The translations under genes were made by a program, and so were the position numbers. The notes beneath the pieces were generated by a model. The model saw only the letters and a list, made by a program, of their open reading frames with translations, was not told the DNA's origin and did no database searches. From assembly GCA_964364855.1 (NCBI GenBank), contig CAYINU010000010.1, positions 1 to 31,121 of the forward strand: 31,121 bases of DNA, given 5' to 3'. This DNA is from CAYINU01 sp964364855. GTDB lineage: Bacteria; Margulisbacteria; Marinamargulisbacteria; CAYINU01. Shown here piece by piece: positions 6,440-14,600 of the stretch. Positions within the stretch are counted from its first letter, which is position 1, and each line of letters begins with the position of its first letter.

Positions 6440-7531
6440 TTATCCGCCAGCAAAACTACGAAAGGCCTCCAGGCGATGACGCCGGCTGGGATGCCGCAGC
6501 TTACGAAGTGCTTTTTCCTCGATCTGGCGAATCCGCTCGCGAGTCACGTTGTAGACGCGACCCACTTCTTCCAAGGTGCGCGGACGGCCATCATCGAATC
6601 CAAAGCGTAGCTTCAGAATCATTTGCTCCCGCTCGGTTAGGACATCCATGGACTTGAGCAGCTCGTCACGCAAAATGTTGCGTAATGTCGTATCTTCGGG
6701 GGCATCAAAATTCTTGTCCTCAATAAAGTCCACCAGCTGTGAGGAATCCTCATCACCTACAGGCATCTCCAAAGACAAGGGTGTTTGAGAATACTTGCGA
6801 ATAGCCACGATGTTTTCCAAAGGGATTTCCACGCGGGCAGCAACTTCTTCGTCGGTAGGGCGGCGACCCAGCTCCTGCATCAACATGCGGGATACTTTTT
6901 TTACCTTATAAATGGTCTCGACCATGTGGACTGGCACCCGAATGGTACGGGACTGATCGGCGATGGCTCGAGTAATCCCTTGTTTGATCCACCACGTGGC
7001 ATAGGTCGAAAATTTAAAACCCTTGCGGTAGTCAAATTTCTCGGCCGCACGAATCAGACCGGTGTTGCCCTCTTGGATCAAATCCAAGAATAACAGGCCT
7101 TGTCCGGTGTATTTTTTTGCAATCGAAACCACCAGGCGAAGGTTGGCATTGATCAACTTGGCCTTGGCGACCTGATCGCCAGCCGCCACCTTTTTGGCCA
7201 GATCGACTTCGAGTTCAGTTGTCAACAAGTCAATCGTACCAATTTCGCGAAGGTACATTTTTACCGAGTCATCTAGGTCGACAATGCGCTCCAGCTCTTC
7301 GGGCTCGGCTGTCTTTTCTTCTTCGGCGGGTTCCTGTTCTTTTTCGCGAAGATCCACACCCATATCGAGGATTTCCTCAATACCCTCCAGCAAGGTTTCC
7401 GGGCTCTCACACAAATTGATAATTTCTTCGGGCGTCAAAAAGCCGGATTCCATACCCAATTCCTTGATCTGGGTAAGGCCTCCTTCTGGTTCCAACGGCA
7501 CAGTTCCTCGTTCGTTTACTTCAAACGACAT
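6440..7531 (-). CDS. rpoD: Primary RNA polymerase sigma factor (sigma-70, RpoD/SigA)
   Basis: A 363-aa housekeeping sigma factor. In order: a short acidic region 1.1-like N-terminus, region 1.2 (LDDSVKMYLREIG), region 2 with FSTYATWWIKQGITRAIADQ, PVHM, region 3, and region 4 with ERIRQIEEKALRKLRHPSR near the C-terminus. It lacks the long non-conserved insertion of proteobacterial RpoD, so it is SigA-sized. The start at 7531 (MSFEV) is preceded by GGGGGG about 8 nt upstream; an in-frame ATG at 7609 would add 26 residues unlike the family. Intrinsic terminator at 6397-6419. It is divergent from purB across 146 nt, where I cannot assign a convincing sigma-gene promoter. Confidence 0.95.
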   Translation of the reverse strand: MSFEVNERGTVPLEPEGGLTQIKELGMESGFLTPEEIINLCESPETLLEGIEEILDMGVDLREKEQEPAEEEKTAEPEELERIVDLDDSVKMYLREIGTIDLLTTELEVDLAKKVAAGDQVAKAKLINANLRLVVSIAKKYTGQGLLFLDLIQEGNTGLIRAAEKFDYRKGFKFSTYATWWIKQGITRAIADQSRTIRVPVHMVETIYKVKKVSRMLMQELGRRPTDEEVAARVEIPLENIVAIRKYSQTPLSLEMPVGDEDSSQLVDFIEDKNFDAPEDTTLRNILRDELLKSMDVLTEREQMILKLRFGFDDGRPRTLEEVGRVYNVTRERIRQIEEKALRKLRHPSRRHRLEAFRSFAGG

Positions 7532-7663
7532 ATGATTTACCCCCCGGTTTATCGTTTTCTGGATTGTGTGAGCGCGAGTCCAGCGTACAGGTGTTATCGT
7601 CACACGCAAATAAAAGTTGCATATTTTAAGCGCAACTCAGTTTTCCAAAAAGAGGGAAGGTGT

Positions 7664-7669
7664 TAGACT
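7664..7669 (+). promoter_or_regulatory. Candidate -10 element (TAGACT) of purB
   Basis: TAGACT ends 8 nt before the purB ATG, which would put transcription start at or next to the start codon, as in a leaderless mRNA. The -35 region (TTTTCC, 17-bp spacing) is poor, so confidence is limited. Confidence 0.35.
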
Positions 7670-7677
7670 AGCGGGTT

Positions 7678-8973
7678 ATGATTGCCAGATACACGCGAAA
7701 AGCCATGGCCGCCATTTGGTCGGACCAAAACAAATTTCAAAAGTGGTTGGACGTGGAACTGGCCGCATGTCACGCCCACGTTAAACTGGGTAATCTTTCT
7801 TCAGACGACTACCGGGCAATCTGTGAAAAAGCACGCTTTTCGGTGGATCGCATTTTGGAGATCGAGGCCGATATTCACCACGACGTCATTGCGTTTTTGA
7901 CCAACTTGGCCGAAAACATCGGACCGTCTTCACGATATGTGCATTTGGGACTGACCTCCTCTGATGTAGTGGACACAGCGTTTTGCCTGCAAATTCAGGA
8001 TGCCGGGCGGCTGTTGTTGGCCGGTCTGGACGGGCTGATGGCTGTGTTGAAAAAAAGGGCTTTTGAATATAAAGAAACCTTAGCGATGGGACGGACTCAT
8101 GGCGTCCATGCAGAACCCACTACATTTGGCTTGAAACTGACGGTTTTTTACGCAGAGTTCCAGCGGGATCGCGATCGGCTGGCATCTGCCTTGGATCAAC
8201 TTCGGATCGGCAAGATTTCGGGGGCCGTAGGGAATTTCGCCCATATGCCACCGGAACTGGAAGCTTTGGTTTGCGAAAAATTGGGGTTGGAACCCGCCCC
8301 GGTGTCCACGCAAATCTTACAAAGAGACCGCCATGCCCAATTCATGTCAGCACTGGCGATTTTGGCGGGAACGATGGAACGCCTTGCCACCGAGATTCGC
8401 GCACTGCAAAAAACAGAGTTCAACGAAGTCATCGAACCCTTTTCCACACAGCAAAAAGGCTCCTCCGCCATGCCGCATAAACGAAACCCGATCATTTGCG
8501 AACGGATTACGGGGCTGGCTCGTGTCGTAAGAGGATATACGCTGACGGCCATGGAGAATCAGAACTTGTGGCATGAACGCGATATCTCCCATTCCGCCGC
8601 AGAACGGGTCATTTTTCCCGATGCGACCATTGCCATCGACTATATGATGGCGAAATTAACCGATGTCATCGCAGGCATGGTTGTAAATCCTGATCAGATG
8701 CAGGCCAATATCGACCGCTCCTATCACGTCTTTTTTTCCCAACAACTGTTACTAAAGCTGGTAGAAAAAGGCATGCTACGCGAAGACGCCTACCGGCTGG
8801 TCCAACGAAATGCCATCGCAGCCTTTGTCGAACAGGTGCCCTTTAAAACAAAGTTACTGTCAGACTCCGATCTGATAGCTGTGCTGTCGGAAACCGAACT
8901 AGATGCGTTGTTTAGGTTCGACAAATATACCCAACATGTCGACACGATTTTCAACCGGGTCTATACCGGCTAA
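7678..8973 (+). CDS. purB: Adenylosuccinate lyase
   Basis: A 431-aa fumarase/aspartase superfamily enzyme carrying the signature SSAMPHKRNP (flexible catalytic loop) and the TSSDVVDTA and GRTHGVHAEPTTFG motifs typical of bacterial PurB. It cleaves SAICAR and adenylosuccinate, releasing fumarate, in purine synthesis. Starting at 7678 gives the usual N-terminus (MIARYTRKAMAAIWSDQNKF). There is no clear ribosome-binding site. It is a single gene, convergent with the phosphatase at 9012 with only 38 nt between stops and no clear terminator. Confidence 0.96.
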   Translation: MIARYTRKAMAAIWSDQNKFQKWLDVELAACHAHVKLGNLSSDDYRAICEKARFSVDRILEIEADIHHDVIAFLTNLAENIGPSSRYVHLGLTSSDVVDTAFCLQIQDAGRLLLAGLDGLMAVLKKRAFEYKETLAMGRTHGVHAEPTTFGLKLTVFYAEFQRDRDRLASALDQLRIGKISGAVGNFAHMPPELEALVCEKLGLEPAPVSTQILQRDRHAQFMSALAILAGTMERLATEIRALQKTEFNEVIEPFSTQQKGSSAMPHKRNPIICERITGLARVVRGYTLTAMENQNLWHERDISHSAAERVIFPDATIAIDYMMAKLTDVIAGMVVNPDQMQANIDRSYHVFFSQQLLLKLVEKGMLREDAYRLVQRNAIAAFVEQVPFKTKLLSDSDLIAVLSETELDALFRFDKYTQHVDTIFNRVYTG

Positions 8974-9011
8974 GAGGGTGTCTGAAAAGCCGTGATGCGG
9001 GCCATTTTTGG

Positions 9012-9932
9012 TTATTTTAGGGCAATACCGATCAGCGTACAGTCGTCGGCAACACTACCGTTGCAAAAGGCCAGCATCGCATCAAAAACAGCATCGACAG
9101 CCGCTTGGATGGGAAGATTGACCGTCTGACCCACGGCCTCTTCCAGACGCATCGCACCGAATTGCTCCCCGCCCGCATTTCGGGCTTCCAACAGGCCGTC
9201 CGTCAAAAAAAACAAACGATCACCAGACTCGAGCATGACGGTCTGCTCGGGATAGTGCTCCGCATCGTACATGCCCAAAAACGCACCTTCGACCTCCAGC
9301 CATTGGACCTGTTTTGTTTTTGGCTTATACCACAAAATACCGGGGTGACCCGCACGCGAATAAACCAATTGCTTCGAGTGTAGGTAAATGACACCATAAA
9401 CAGCCGTAACATAACGCACATGAGACCCCTCTATATAGCGCTGCAATTCGGTGTTTAACGCCGTAAAAAATGCACCCGGCATGGGCTCTTTTTTGGCAAT
9501 TTCGTGACAGAGTCCCGCGGTTAGCGCCATCACCAACGCCGAGGATAATCCGTGTCCCGCTACGTCCCCCACCACAATACCCAACGTGTTTTCGTGGTTC
9601 TGCTCGTACCGTATCACCCCCGGAATATCTGAAACGCCAGGTAATCCGCGGTTGTGGTGACTCAAAAATTCAAAAAAATCCCCGCCGATTTCGTTAGCCA
9701 TCGCGTACCGGCTGGCAATATCCACTTCGGGCACCGAGGGCAGCGCAGAGGACAAAATCCCTCTTTGCAACCGTCTGGCCATTTCCAAGTCCTCCGTTGA
9801 ACCGCTGCTGGCAATGGGGACTTGGATCGCCCGTTGACCCAGTAACCGGTCGGGCCGACGTCGCGGAGAATCCAGACGAAATATGACAACCAAGGCAATC
9901 AACATTAAGATAGACAACAGTGCGAGTAACAT
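9012..9932 (-). CDS. Membrane-anchored PP2C/SpoIIE-type serine phosphatase (RsbU-like)
   Basis: A 306-aa protein with one N-terminal membrane segment (residues 2-19) followed by a basic stretch (RRRPDR), which places the catalytic domain in the cytoplasm. The SpoIIE domain has NEIGGDFFEF (80-89, metal Asp85), GDVAGHGLSSALVMA (122-136, metal Asp123), AGHPG, FLTDGLLEARN and C-terminal DDCTLIGIAL. Such enzymes dephosphorylate anti-sigma-factor antagonists (RsbV/SpoIIAA type). No sensor domain (PAS, GAF, HAMP, receiver) is present and no antagonist or anti-sigma gene lies nearby. Its promoter (9941-9968) places the -10 only 8 nt from the ATG. Confidence 0.92.
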   Translation of the reverse strand: MLLALLSILMLIALVVIFRLDSPRRRPDRLLGQRAIQVPIASSGSTEDLEMARRLQRGILSSALPSVPEVDIASRYAMANEIGGDFFEFLSHHNRGLPGVSDIPGVIRYEQNHENTLGIVVGDVAGHGLSSALVMALTAGLCHEIAKKEPMPGAFFTALNTELQRYIEGSHVRYVTAVYGVIYLHSKQLVYSRAGHPGILWYKPKTKQVQWLEVEGAFLGMYDAEHYPEQTVMLESGDRLFFLTDGLLEARNAGGEQFGAMRLEEAVGQTVNLPIQAAVDAVFDAMLAFCNGSVADDCTLIGIALK

Positions 9933-9940
9933 TACTCTTT

Positions 9941-9968
9941 AGTATAACAATATCGAATCAGATCCCAA
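9941..9968 (-). promoter_or_regulatory. Sigma-70 promoter of the SpoIIE phosphatase gene
   Basis: TTGGGA (9963-9968), 16-bp spacer, TATACT (9941-9946) read on the minus strand. Only AAAGAGTA separates the -10 from the ATG; the same octamer in the same position precedes the hydrolase gene at 15380. Confidence 0.6.
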
Positions 9969-9970
9969 GG

Positions 9971-9999
9971 TTGAAGTCCCACGAGGCATTGGGTAAACT
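9971..9999 (+). promoter_or_regulatory. Promoter of tRNA-Cys
   Basis: TTGAAG (9971-9976), 17-bp spacer, TAAACT (9994-9999), 12 nt upstream of the mature tRNA. It is back to back with the phosphatase promoter. Confidence 0.55.
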
Positions 10000-10011
10000 A
10001 GACCATCGGTC

Positions 10012-10085
10012 GGCGGCATAGCCAAGTGGTAAGGCCGAGGTCTGCAAAACCTCTACCCCCAGTTCGAATCTGGGTGCCGCCTCCA
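10012..10085 (+). tRNA. tRNA-Cys (GCA)
   Basis: A 74-nt cloverleaf: acceptor GGCGGCA pairs with TGCCGCC, anticodon stem GAGGT/ACCTC with loop CTGCAAA, anticodon GCA at 10044-10046, T-loop TTCGAAT, discriminator U73 as expected for cysteine tRNA, and an encoded CCA (10083-10085). The CCA directly abuts the stop codon of the convergent gene at 10086. Confidence 0.97.
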
Positions 10086-11741
10086 TCAAATTACACTTAC
10101 TCCTAAGATTTCATCCCCATATAGTTTTGATGTATAGGGGCCAGCCGGATAGATGGAGATGCGGCCTTGATCCAATTCTTCTCTTAGACGGCGCTCCAAT
10201 GTCAGGCATTGGTAGTACAAACCGGCGTATTCAATGGCTACCTCTCGGCTGCTTTGACGTTGGTGAAAGGCCCGCACAACCTCTGACATCAATGCGTTTT
10301 TGGCCCGGGTCAGATCAAGATAGCAGCCAATCACTTCGACATGATCGCCATGAATGGACATCAGCGGCTTGAAGTTATATAGGTCGGCTTTTCGCTTTTC
10401 CATGCTGTCATCGATACTGACAAATCTCTCGATTTGGTCCAATGAATTGACCACAATAAAATGCCGCTGATTTTGGATGCATTTGTGGATCAGCTGTTCG
10501 ATCTGAAAATGGGAGCGTCCGTTTGCAATGGCATCAGCCACCTGCTGTACCACCAATCCCAGTCCCAGAGAAAATGATTTGGAGTTATAGACCCTAATTT
10601 TTTCAGCGGATACCTTGTAGGCAGCCGCTGTCGCATTTCGAAAAGCAGGACTGACTTTGGCATTAACGTGTACCGAATAAATCCGCTTTACGCCGGCATT
10701 GAGCAATTCACGATACAGCTGAACAAATTCGTCTTCGCTTTCGTTTTGCAAAATATCGATAACATAAACGAACCGGCGGTTCTGATATCCCACCGGAAAC
10801 GAGGCTGAGCTATCGGTAACGACCACCATGTCAATCGTCTGGCGGACTGCGCCTTCCACGTCTTCAGTAATCGTGCCCAGAGCCTCGGGTGGCAGGACCA
10901 CCGGCACATACATGCCGTTGATATACAAAAATCCATACAACGCCGTGGGGCCCGCGAGATACAACGAAGCCGCAAGACCTCCGGCCATGGCTGACATTAC
11001 CGTGTTATTGGCCCGTCCCTCCATACGAATACCTTGACTATCATATTCAAGATTCCAACCTGCTTGCGTGGGCTTTGCAGCCACAAACGGAGGGGCCAGC
11101 GGCACCTGCGAGGGCGGCGGCGCGGCAGGGGGCATGAGGCCAGTCACCAAGGGAGCTAGCGTCAGGGGAATGGTCTCACGCAGCACGGCCAGGCGAGCCG
11201 CATCCAATGTAGTGGCCTTGGCAAACAACTGCTGCAATTGGGTGTGCAAGATGGCATCGCGGTTTTGGGCCGTTCCCAATATCTGATCTCGGCTCTGAAT
11301 CCACTGATGGCCTAAAGGTGAATTGGAAAACTCAAGTAACGTTTTTAATGCGCTGACTAAAAATTGGACTTCTGCTGTGGACCCGGACTGAAGACCGCCG
11401 CCAGACTGCTGCAGAACAAGCATGTTAATTTCATTTAAGGCCGTACGAATATCGACAGATTGCCGGTCAAACACCCGAGTCAAGAACGAAATCAGCATGA
11501 TCGAGCGCTGCGTTTCGACCTGGTGAGTATAGAACTCAACCAACTGGGGTTCAGAACGCGCAACCAACTGTACAGAGGCAGGCTCAGTTGGAGCCGTGCG
11601 CAACGGCACCCTGTCACTGGCCGAGGACTTGGCAGCGTTCGTGGCTTCAGAGGGCTTTTCGGACTGCGTTTTCGGAAGGTTTTCGGGGCGCTGAGGGGAA
11701 ACGCGATAGGGATTGTAGTCGACGGATCCGAAGTCAACCAT
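10086..11741 (-). CDS. DegV-family fatty-acid-binding domain fused to a large unknown N-terminal region
   Basis: A 551-aa protein. About residues 300-551 match a DegV fold: VVVTDSSASFP at its start, NSKSFSLGLGLVVQQ in the middle, FKPLMSIHGD, and GPYTSKLYGDEILGVSVI at the end. DegV proteins (FakB in Firmicutes) bind a fatty acid and present it to a kinase. The usual protein is about 280 aa; here about 300 extra residues precede it: a Pro/Ser/Thr-rich disordered start (1-65), a mostly helical region (about 70-200), an Ala/Pro-rich linker (about 205-225), then a glycine/alanine-rich hydrophobic stretch (about 245-285). I do not recognise the N-terminal part. No signal peptide. No FakA kinase in the window. 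Its stop codon touches tRNA-Cys; AAGGCGAG lies just before the ATG. Confidence 0.8.
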   Translation of the reverse strand: MVDFGSVDYNPYRVSPQRPENLPKTQSEKPSEATNAAKSSASDRVPLRTAPTEPASVQLVARSEPQLVEFYTHQVETQRSIMLISFLTRVFDRQSVDIRTALNEINMLVLQQSGGGLQSGSTAEVQFLVSALKTLLEFSNSPLGHQWIQSRDQILGTAQNRDAILHTQLQQLFAKATTLDAARLAVLRETIPLTLAPLVTGLMPPAAPPPSQVPLAPPFVAAKPTQAGWNLEYDSQGIRMEGRANNTVMSAMAGGLAASLYLAGPTALYGFLYINGMYVPVVLPPEALGTITEDVEGAVRQTIDMVVVTDSSASFPVGYQNRRFVYVIDILQNESEDEFVQLYRELLNAGVKRIYSVHVNAKVSPAFRNATAAAYKVSAEKIRVYNSKSFSLGLGLVVQQVADAIANGRSHFQIEQLIHKCIQNQRHFIVVNSLDQIERFVSIDDSMEKRKADLYNFKPLMSIHGDHVEVIGCYLDLTRAKNALMSEVVRAFHQRQSSREVAIEYAGLYYQCLTLERRLREELDQGRISIYPAGPYTSKLYGDEILGVSVI

Positions 11742-11817
11742 GCTCGCCTTATTGAACGGTATCGGGGTGCTGCCGTCAACTGTTTCGTGGCTAAATCAGC
11801 TGTGTCATAATACGCGT

Positions 11818-12411
11818 ATGCGCCGGGTCATCGACTATCCGTTCTCTACCCCACCCTATCTTGTCACGGACCGGCTCATCGTTAGAGGATTGGAGTCCGA
11901 CGACGTGCAGGGTATCTACCGTTATATGTCTCAGCCGGATGTCACCCGGTATGCCATCGGCGGCCCACATCGTCAGTTATCAGACAGCGAACATTACGTA
12001 CAGTCACTCACTAATGCCTACAAAGACAACATCAGCGGCGTCTGGTGCATCGAAAAGCGGGACGATCGCCGGCTCATCGGCACAGCGGGGTTTGAATCTT
12101 GGCACCCTGATCATGCCCGAGGTGAGATCGGGTATTCCATTGTGCCTGACTTGTGGCGCCAGGGCTACACGTGTGAGGCCCTAAAAGCGATTGTTAAGTA
12201 TGCCTTTGAAACCTTGGGCTTCAACCGGTTGGAAGCGATAACCCATCCAGAAAATGTGGGTTCTGGCAAGCTGCTGGAAAAGCTCCGATTCACCCGGGAA
12301 GGCCTGTTACGTCAATACGCCAATACGGGCCTACAATTTGTGGATACCGACATGTACAGCCTGCTATACGACGATTACTGCCGATATTATCCGTTACCTG
12401 AATCCAAATAA
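11818..12411 (+). CDS. GNAT acetyltransferase, RimJ/RimL type
   Basis: A 197-aa protein with the RimJ/RimL pattern: TDRLIVRGLESDDVQGIYRYMSQPDV, then RLIGTAGFESW, GEIGYSIVPDLWRQGYTCEALKAIVKYAFETLGFNRLEAITHPENVGSGKLLEKLRFTREG split across the acetyl-CoA site (R-Q-G-Y-T loop). Such enzymes acetylate protein N-termini or small amines; the substrate is unknown here. Start at 11818 is chosen because the family N-terminus begins shortly after it; upstream in-frame codons overlap the divergent DegV gene. No ribosome-binding site is visible, and CATAAT ends 6 nt upstream (11806-11811), consistent with a leaderless transcript. Its last 25 bp overlap the end of the convergent gene. Confidence 0.88.
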   Translation: MRRVIDYPFSTPPYLVTDRLIVRGLESDDVQGIYRYMSQPDVTRYAIGGPHRQLSDSEHYVQSLTNAYKDNISGVWCIEKRDDRRLIGTAGFESWHPDHARGEIGYSIVPDLWRQGYTCEALKAIVKYAFETLGFNRLEAITHPENVGSGKLLEKLRFTREGLLRQYANTGLQFVDTDMYSLLYDDYCRYYPLPESK

Positions 12412-12917
12412 CGCTTGGCAAGTGCCTCGTACTTGGCTGCCCAGGCCAGGTGCCCATCCCAGGTGGATTCTGGTAACGACCGGACCCGGCGTGCGGGTAA
12501 CCCTGCCATTAAGGAGTACGGTTCCACGACATCGCCTTCTTTGATTAAAGCACCAGCGGCGATAATACTACCTTTCCCGATTACGGCTCCGGACAGCACG
12601 ATGGCACCCATCCCGATCAACACACCGTCAGCAACGTCGCAGCCATGCAAGATTGCCCCATGTCCAACGGTGACATAGCTTCCAATGTGACAAGGCCTAT
12701 CGTTTTCGACATGGACCACTACACCATCTTGGATGTTCGTATGATCGCCCACAGCGATATAATTGATATCGCCTCGCAATACCGCGTTATACCAAATGGA
12801 GGCATGATTGCCAAAACGCACATCTCCGGTAACCCGGGCACCGGGTGCCACCCATACCGAAGCGGGAATGTCTGGGGTCGCCAAGCAAACGTTCCAAGGC
12901 AAATCTGTTTTAAGCAT
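12387..12917 (-). CDS. Gamma-carbonic-anhydrase-like hexapeptide-repeat protein (YrdA/PaaY family)
   Basis: A 176-aa left-handed beta-helix protein. Repeated [LIV]-G-x4 hexapeptides run from WVAPGARVTGDVRFG to about GVLIGMGAIVLSGAVIGKGSIIAAGALI, followed by the C-terminal helix typical of the family. Zinc ligands are visible as VHVEN (first His) and VGHGAILHGC (second and third His). Members are zinc or iron proteins, some with carbonic anhydrase or thioesterase activity; function is not settled by sequence. The ATG at 12917 lies inside the last codons of cinA (cinA stop ends at 12910), so it is translated with cinA. An upstream in-frame ATG at 12953 would overlap cinA further and is less likely. 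Confidence 0.88.
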   Translation of the reverse strand: MLKTDLPWNVCLATPDIPASVWVAPGARVTGDVRFGNHASIWYNAVLRGDINYIAVGDHTNIQDGVVVHVENDRPCHIGSYVTVGHGAILHGCDVADGVLIGMGAIVLSGAVIGKGSIIAAGALIKEGDVVEPYSLMAGLPARRVRSLPESTWDGHLAWAAKYEALAKRYLDSGNG

Positions 12918-14151
12918 TGGCTTCAGAATAGGCGTGCATGGTTTCAAACGCAAGATTCACTGCGGCATAGCTCGCCCGAACCCGGATTTGTTGACGATTT
13001 CCTGGAAACACATGAGGGGTAACCACGGTCTTTCCCCCGACATGGCAGCCAACAAACACGGTTCCTACGGGAGGACCTTCCGCGTCTCCGGACGGACCAG
13101 CAAATCCCGTCACGCTCATTCCCACCCGAGCCTTGAATTTTTTGGCTACTGCTTCAGCCAACGCCCCTGCAACCGGCGCACTGACCCCCCCATTTTTTTC
13201 AATCAACGTTGTCGGTAGACCCAATATGTCAGATTTGGTACGGGTTTGGTAGACAACGACCCCGCCACGCAAATACGTGGACACGTCCGGAATGGCTGTT
13301 AGTTCTTGCATGATCATGCCCCCGGTGCAGGATTCTGCGATGGCCACGGACCATTCGTTCTTGCGGCAAAGCGCATCAAACCGCTGCCAAAACGACTGAT
13401 CGTCAAACCCATATATAAACGGCCGTAATCTCTCAACCAGGGCCGCCTCAAAAGCCACGACTTCGGCCTTCAAATGCATCGGCGCACCCAATCGCAAATG
13501 GACTTCCGCCGGATAACACTGAAAGGCCAAATGCACGGACGGATGGTGGTTGATCACATCCTGTATCCGATCTTGGATCGCAGACTCGCCCAGGCCGTAT
13601 AGACGAATCAGCTTGCCACTCACCCATTCCGGCTGGCCCAAGACTTTCGGATGGTCCGTCATAAAGGACTCCCACATGGGCATGAGCTCCGCCGGTACGC
13701 CGGGGAAGCATACCCACCGGCAAGCTCCGATTTGAACCGAAAATCCATCCGCACTGCCCAACGGATTTTCGATAATCTGTGCACCCTTCGGAAAAGAAGC
13801 CTGAACCCCATTGGAATCGGGCATGGGCCGACCGAGACGTTCAAATTTCTCGCACATGCGATTATAGGCCTCGGGATTTTGTACCAATGGGACGTTCATG
13901 GCCCGGGCCACAGCATCGCGAGTAAAGTCGTCGGAAGTCGGCCCCAATCCACCGCTCATCAGAACCAAATCGTAGTCCAGACTCATCTGACGGATCTGCG
14001 CGATTTGCATATCTAACACGTCTGGGAGAACGACGGAATAGGTCAAACGATGACCCCGGCGGAATAGCGCCTGACTCAGCCATTTGGCATTGGTATTGAG
14101 GACCCGTCCATCGAGCAGTTCGTCGCCCGTGGCCAACAGTGCGATTTTCAT
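12910..14151 (-). CDS. cinA: CinA-family protein: MoCF-like domain plus nicotinamide-nucleotide amidase
   Basis: 413 aa with the complete two-domain architecture. The N-terminal MoCF-like domain starts MKIALLATGDELLDGRVLNTNA and contains MSGGLGPTSDDFT (ADP-ribose pyrophosphatase/MoaB-like site). The C-terminal domain carries AESCTGGM and VGMSVTGFAGPSG...GTVFVG, diagnostic of NMN deamidase (PncC-like), which recycles NMN to NaMN. Starts in the stop of the thioesterase gene (ATGA overlap) and is followed by the gamma-CA-like gene within its 3' end, so the three form one translationally coupled unit. No recA or ligase gene nearby. Confidence 0.95.
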   Translation of the reverse strand: MKIALLATGDELLDGRVLNTNAKWLSQALFRRGHRLTYSVVLPDVLDMQIAQIRQMSLDYDLVLMSGGLGPTSDDFTRDAVARAMNVPLVQNPEAYNRMCEKFERLGRPMPDSNGVQASFPKGAQIIENPLGSADGFSVQIGACRWVCFPGVPAELMPMWESFMTDHPKVLGQPEWVSGKLIRLYGLGESAIQDRIQDVINHHPSVHLAFQCYPAEVHLRLGAPMHLKAEVVAFEAALVERLRPFIYGFDDQSFWQRFDALCRKNEWSVAIAESCTGGMIMQELTAIPDVSTYLRGGVVVYQTRTKSDILGLPTTLIEKNGGVSAPVAGALAEAVAKKFKARVGMSVTGFAGPSGDAEGPPVGTVFVGCHVGGKTVVTPHVFPGNRQQIRVRASYAAVNLAFETMHAYSEANA

Positions 14152-14600
14152 GAAAAGGAAGGAACAGTAACCTTGCCATCGTTAGGCAACACGGCCAGTG
14201 TCAATCGTGAGGCATGAATCCGATTTTGGTTGTCATCGGTCACATCAATATCCCAGACTTGCGTCTTACGGCCGAGGTGGATGGGCCTGGTAACGGCATA
14301 AACAAACCCCGATCTCACCGGACGTAGATGGGTGGAGAAAATCGACTGGCCCACCACAAAGTAGGCCTTGGGATCCACAGTCAGTTGAGCAGCAGTACTG
14401 CCAACGGTTTCGGCTAGGGCCACCGAGGCTCCGCCATGCAACAACTTTAAGACTTGATGGGTACGCCGATCTACCGGCATCTTGGCGGCCAAATAGTCCG
14501 CACCAATTTCGGTATATTCCATGGCCAAAGTTTCGGCCAACGTTTCTTTGCATCGTTCATTTAATTGCGCCAGGGTTGGTTTCCGATACCAAATCTTCAT
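14148..14600 (-). CDS. Hotdog-fold acyl-CoA thioesterase, MenI/YdiI/PaaI type
   Basis: A 150-aa single hotdog domain. MPVDRRTHQVLKLLHGGASVALAETVGS matches the YdiI/MenI pattern, with the HGG loop (His55-Gly57) and the catalytic Glu at 64. YdiI/MenI hydrolyses 1,4-dihydroxy-2-naphthoyl-CoA in menaquinone or phylloquinone synthesis; many homologues are broader thioesterases. No men genes are in the window, but the upstream neighbour is a MenH/YbfF-like hydrolase, so a quinone role is possible and unproven. Its ATG directly follows the hydrolase stop (TAA-ATG), with GGAGG upstream. Confidence 0.88.
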   Translation of the reverse strand: MKIWYRKPTLAQLNERCKETLAETLAMEYTEIGADYLAAKMPVDRRTHQVLKLLHGGASVALAETVGSTAAQLTVDPKAYFVVGQSIFSTHLRPVRSGFVYAVTRPIHLGRKTQVWDIDVTDDNQNRIHASRLTLAVLPNDGKVTVPSFS

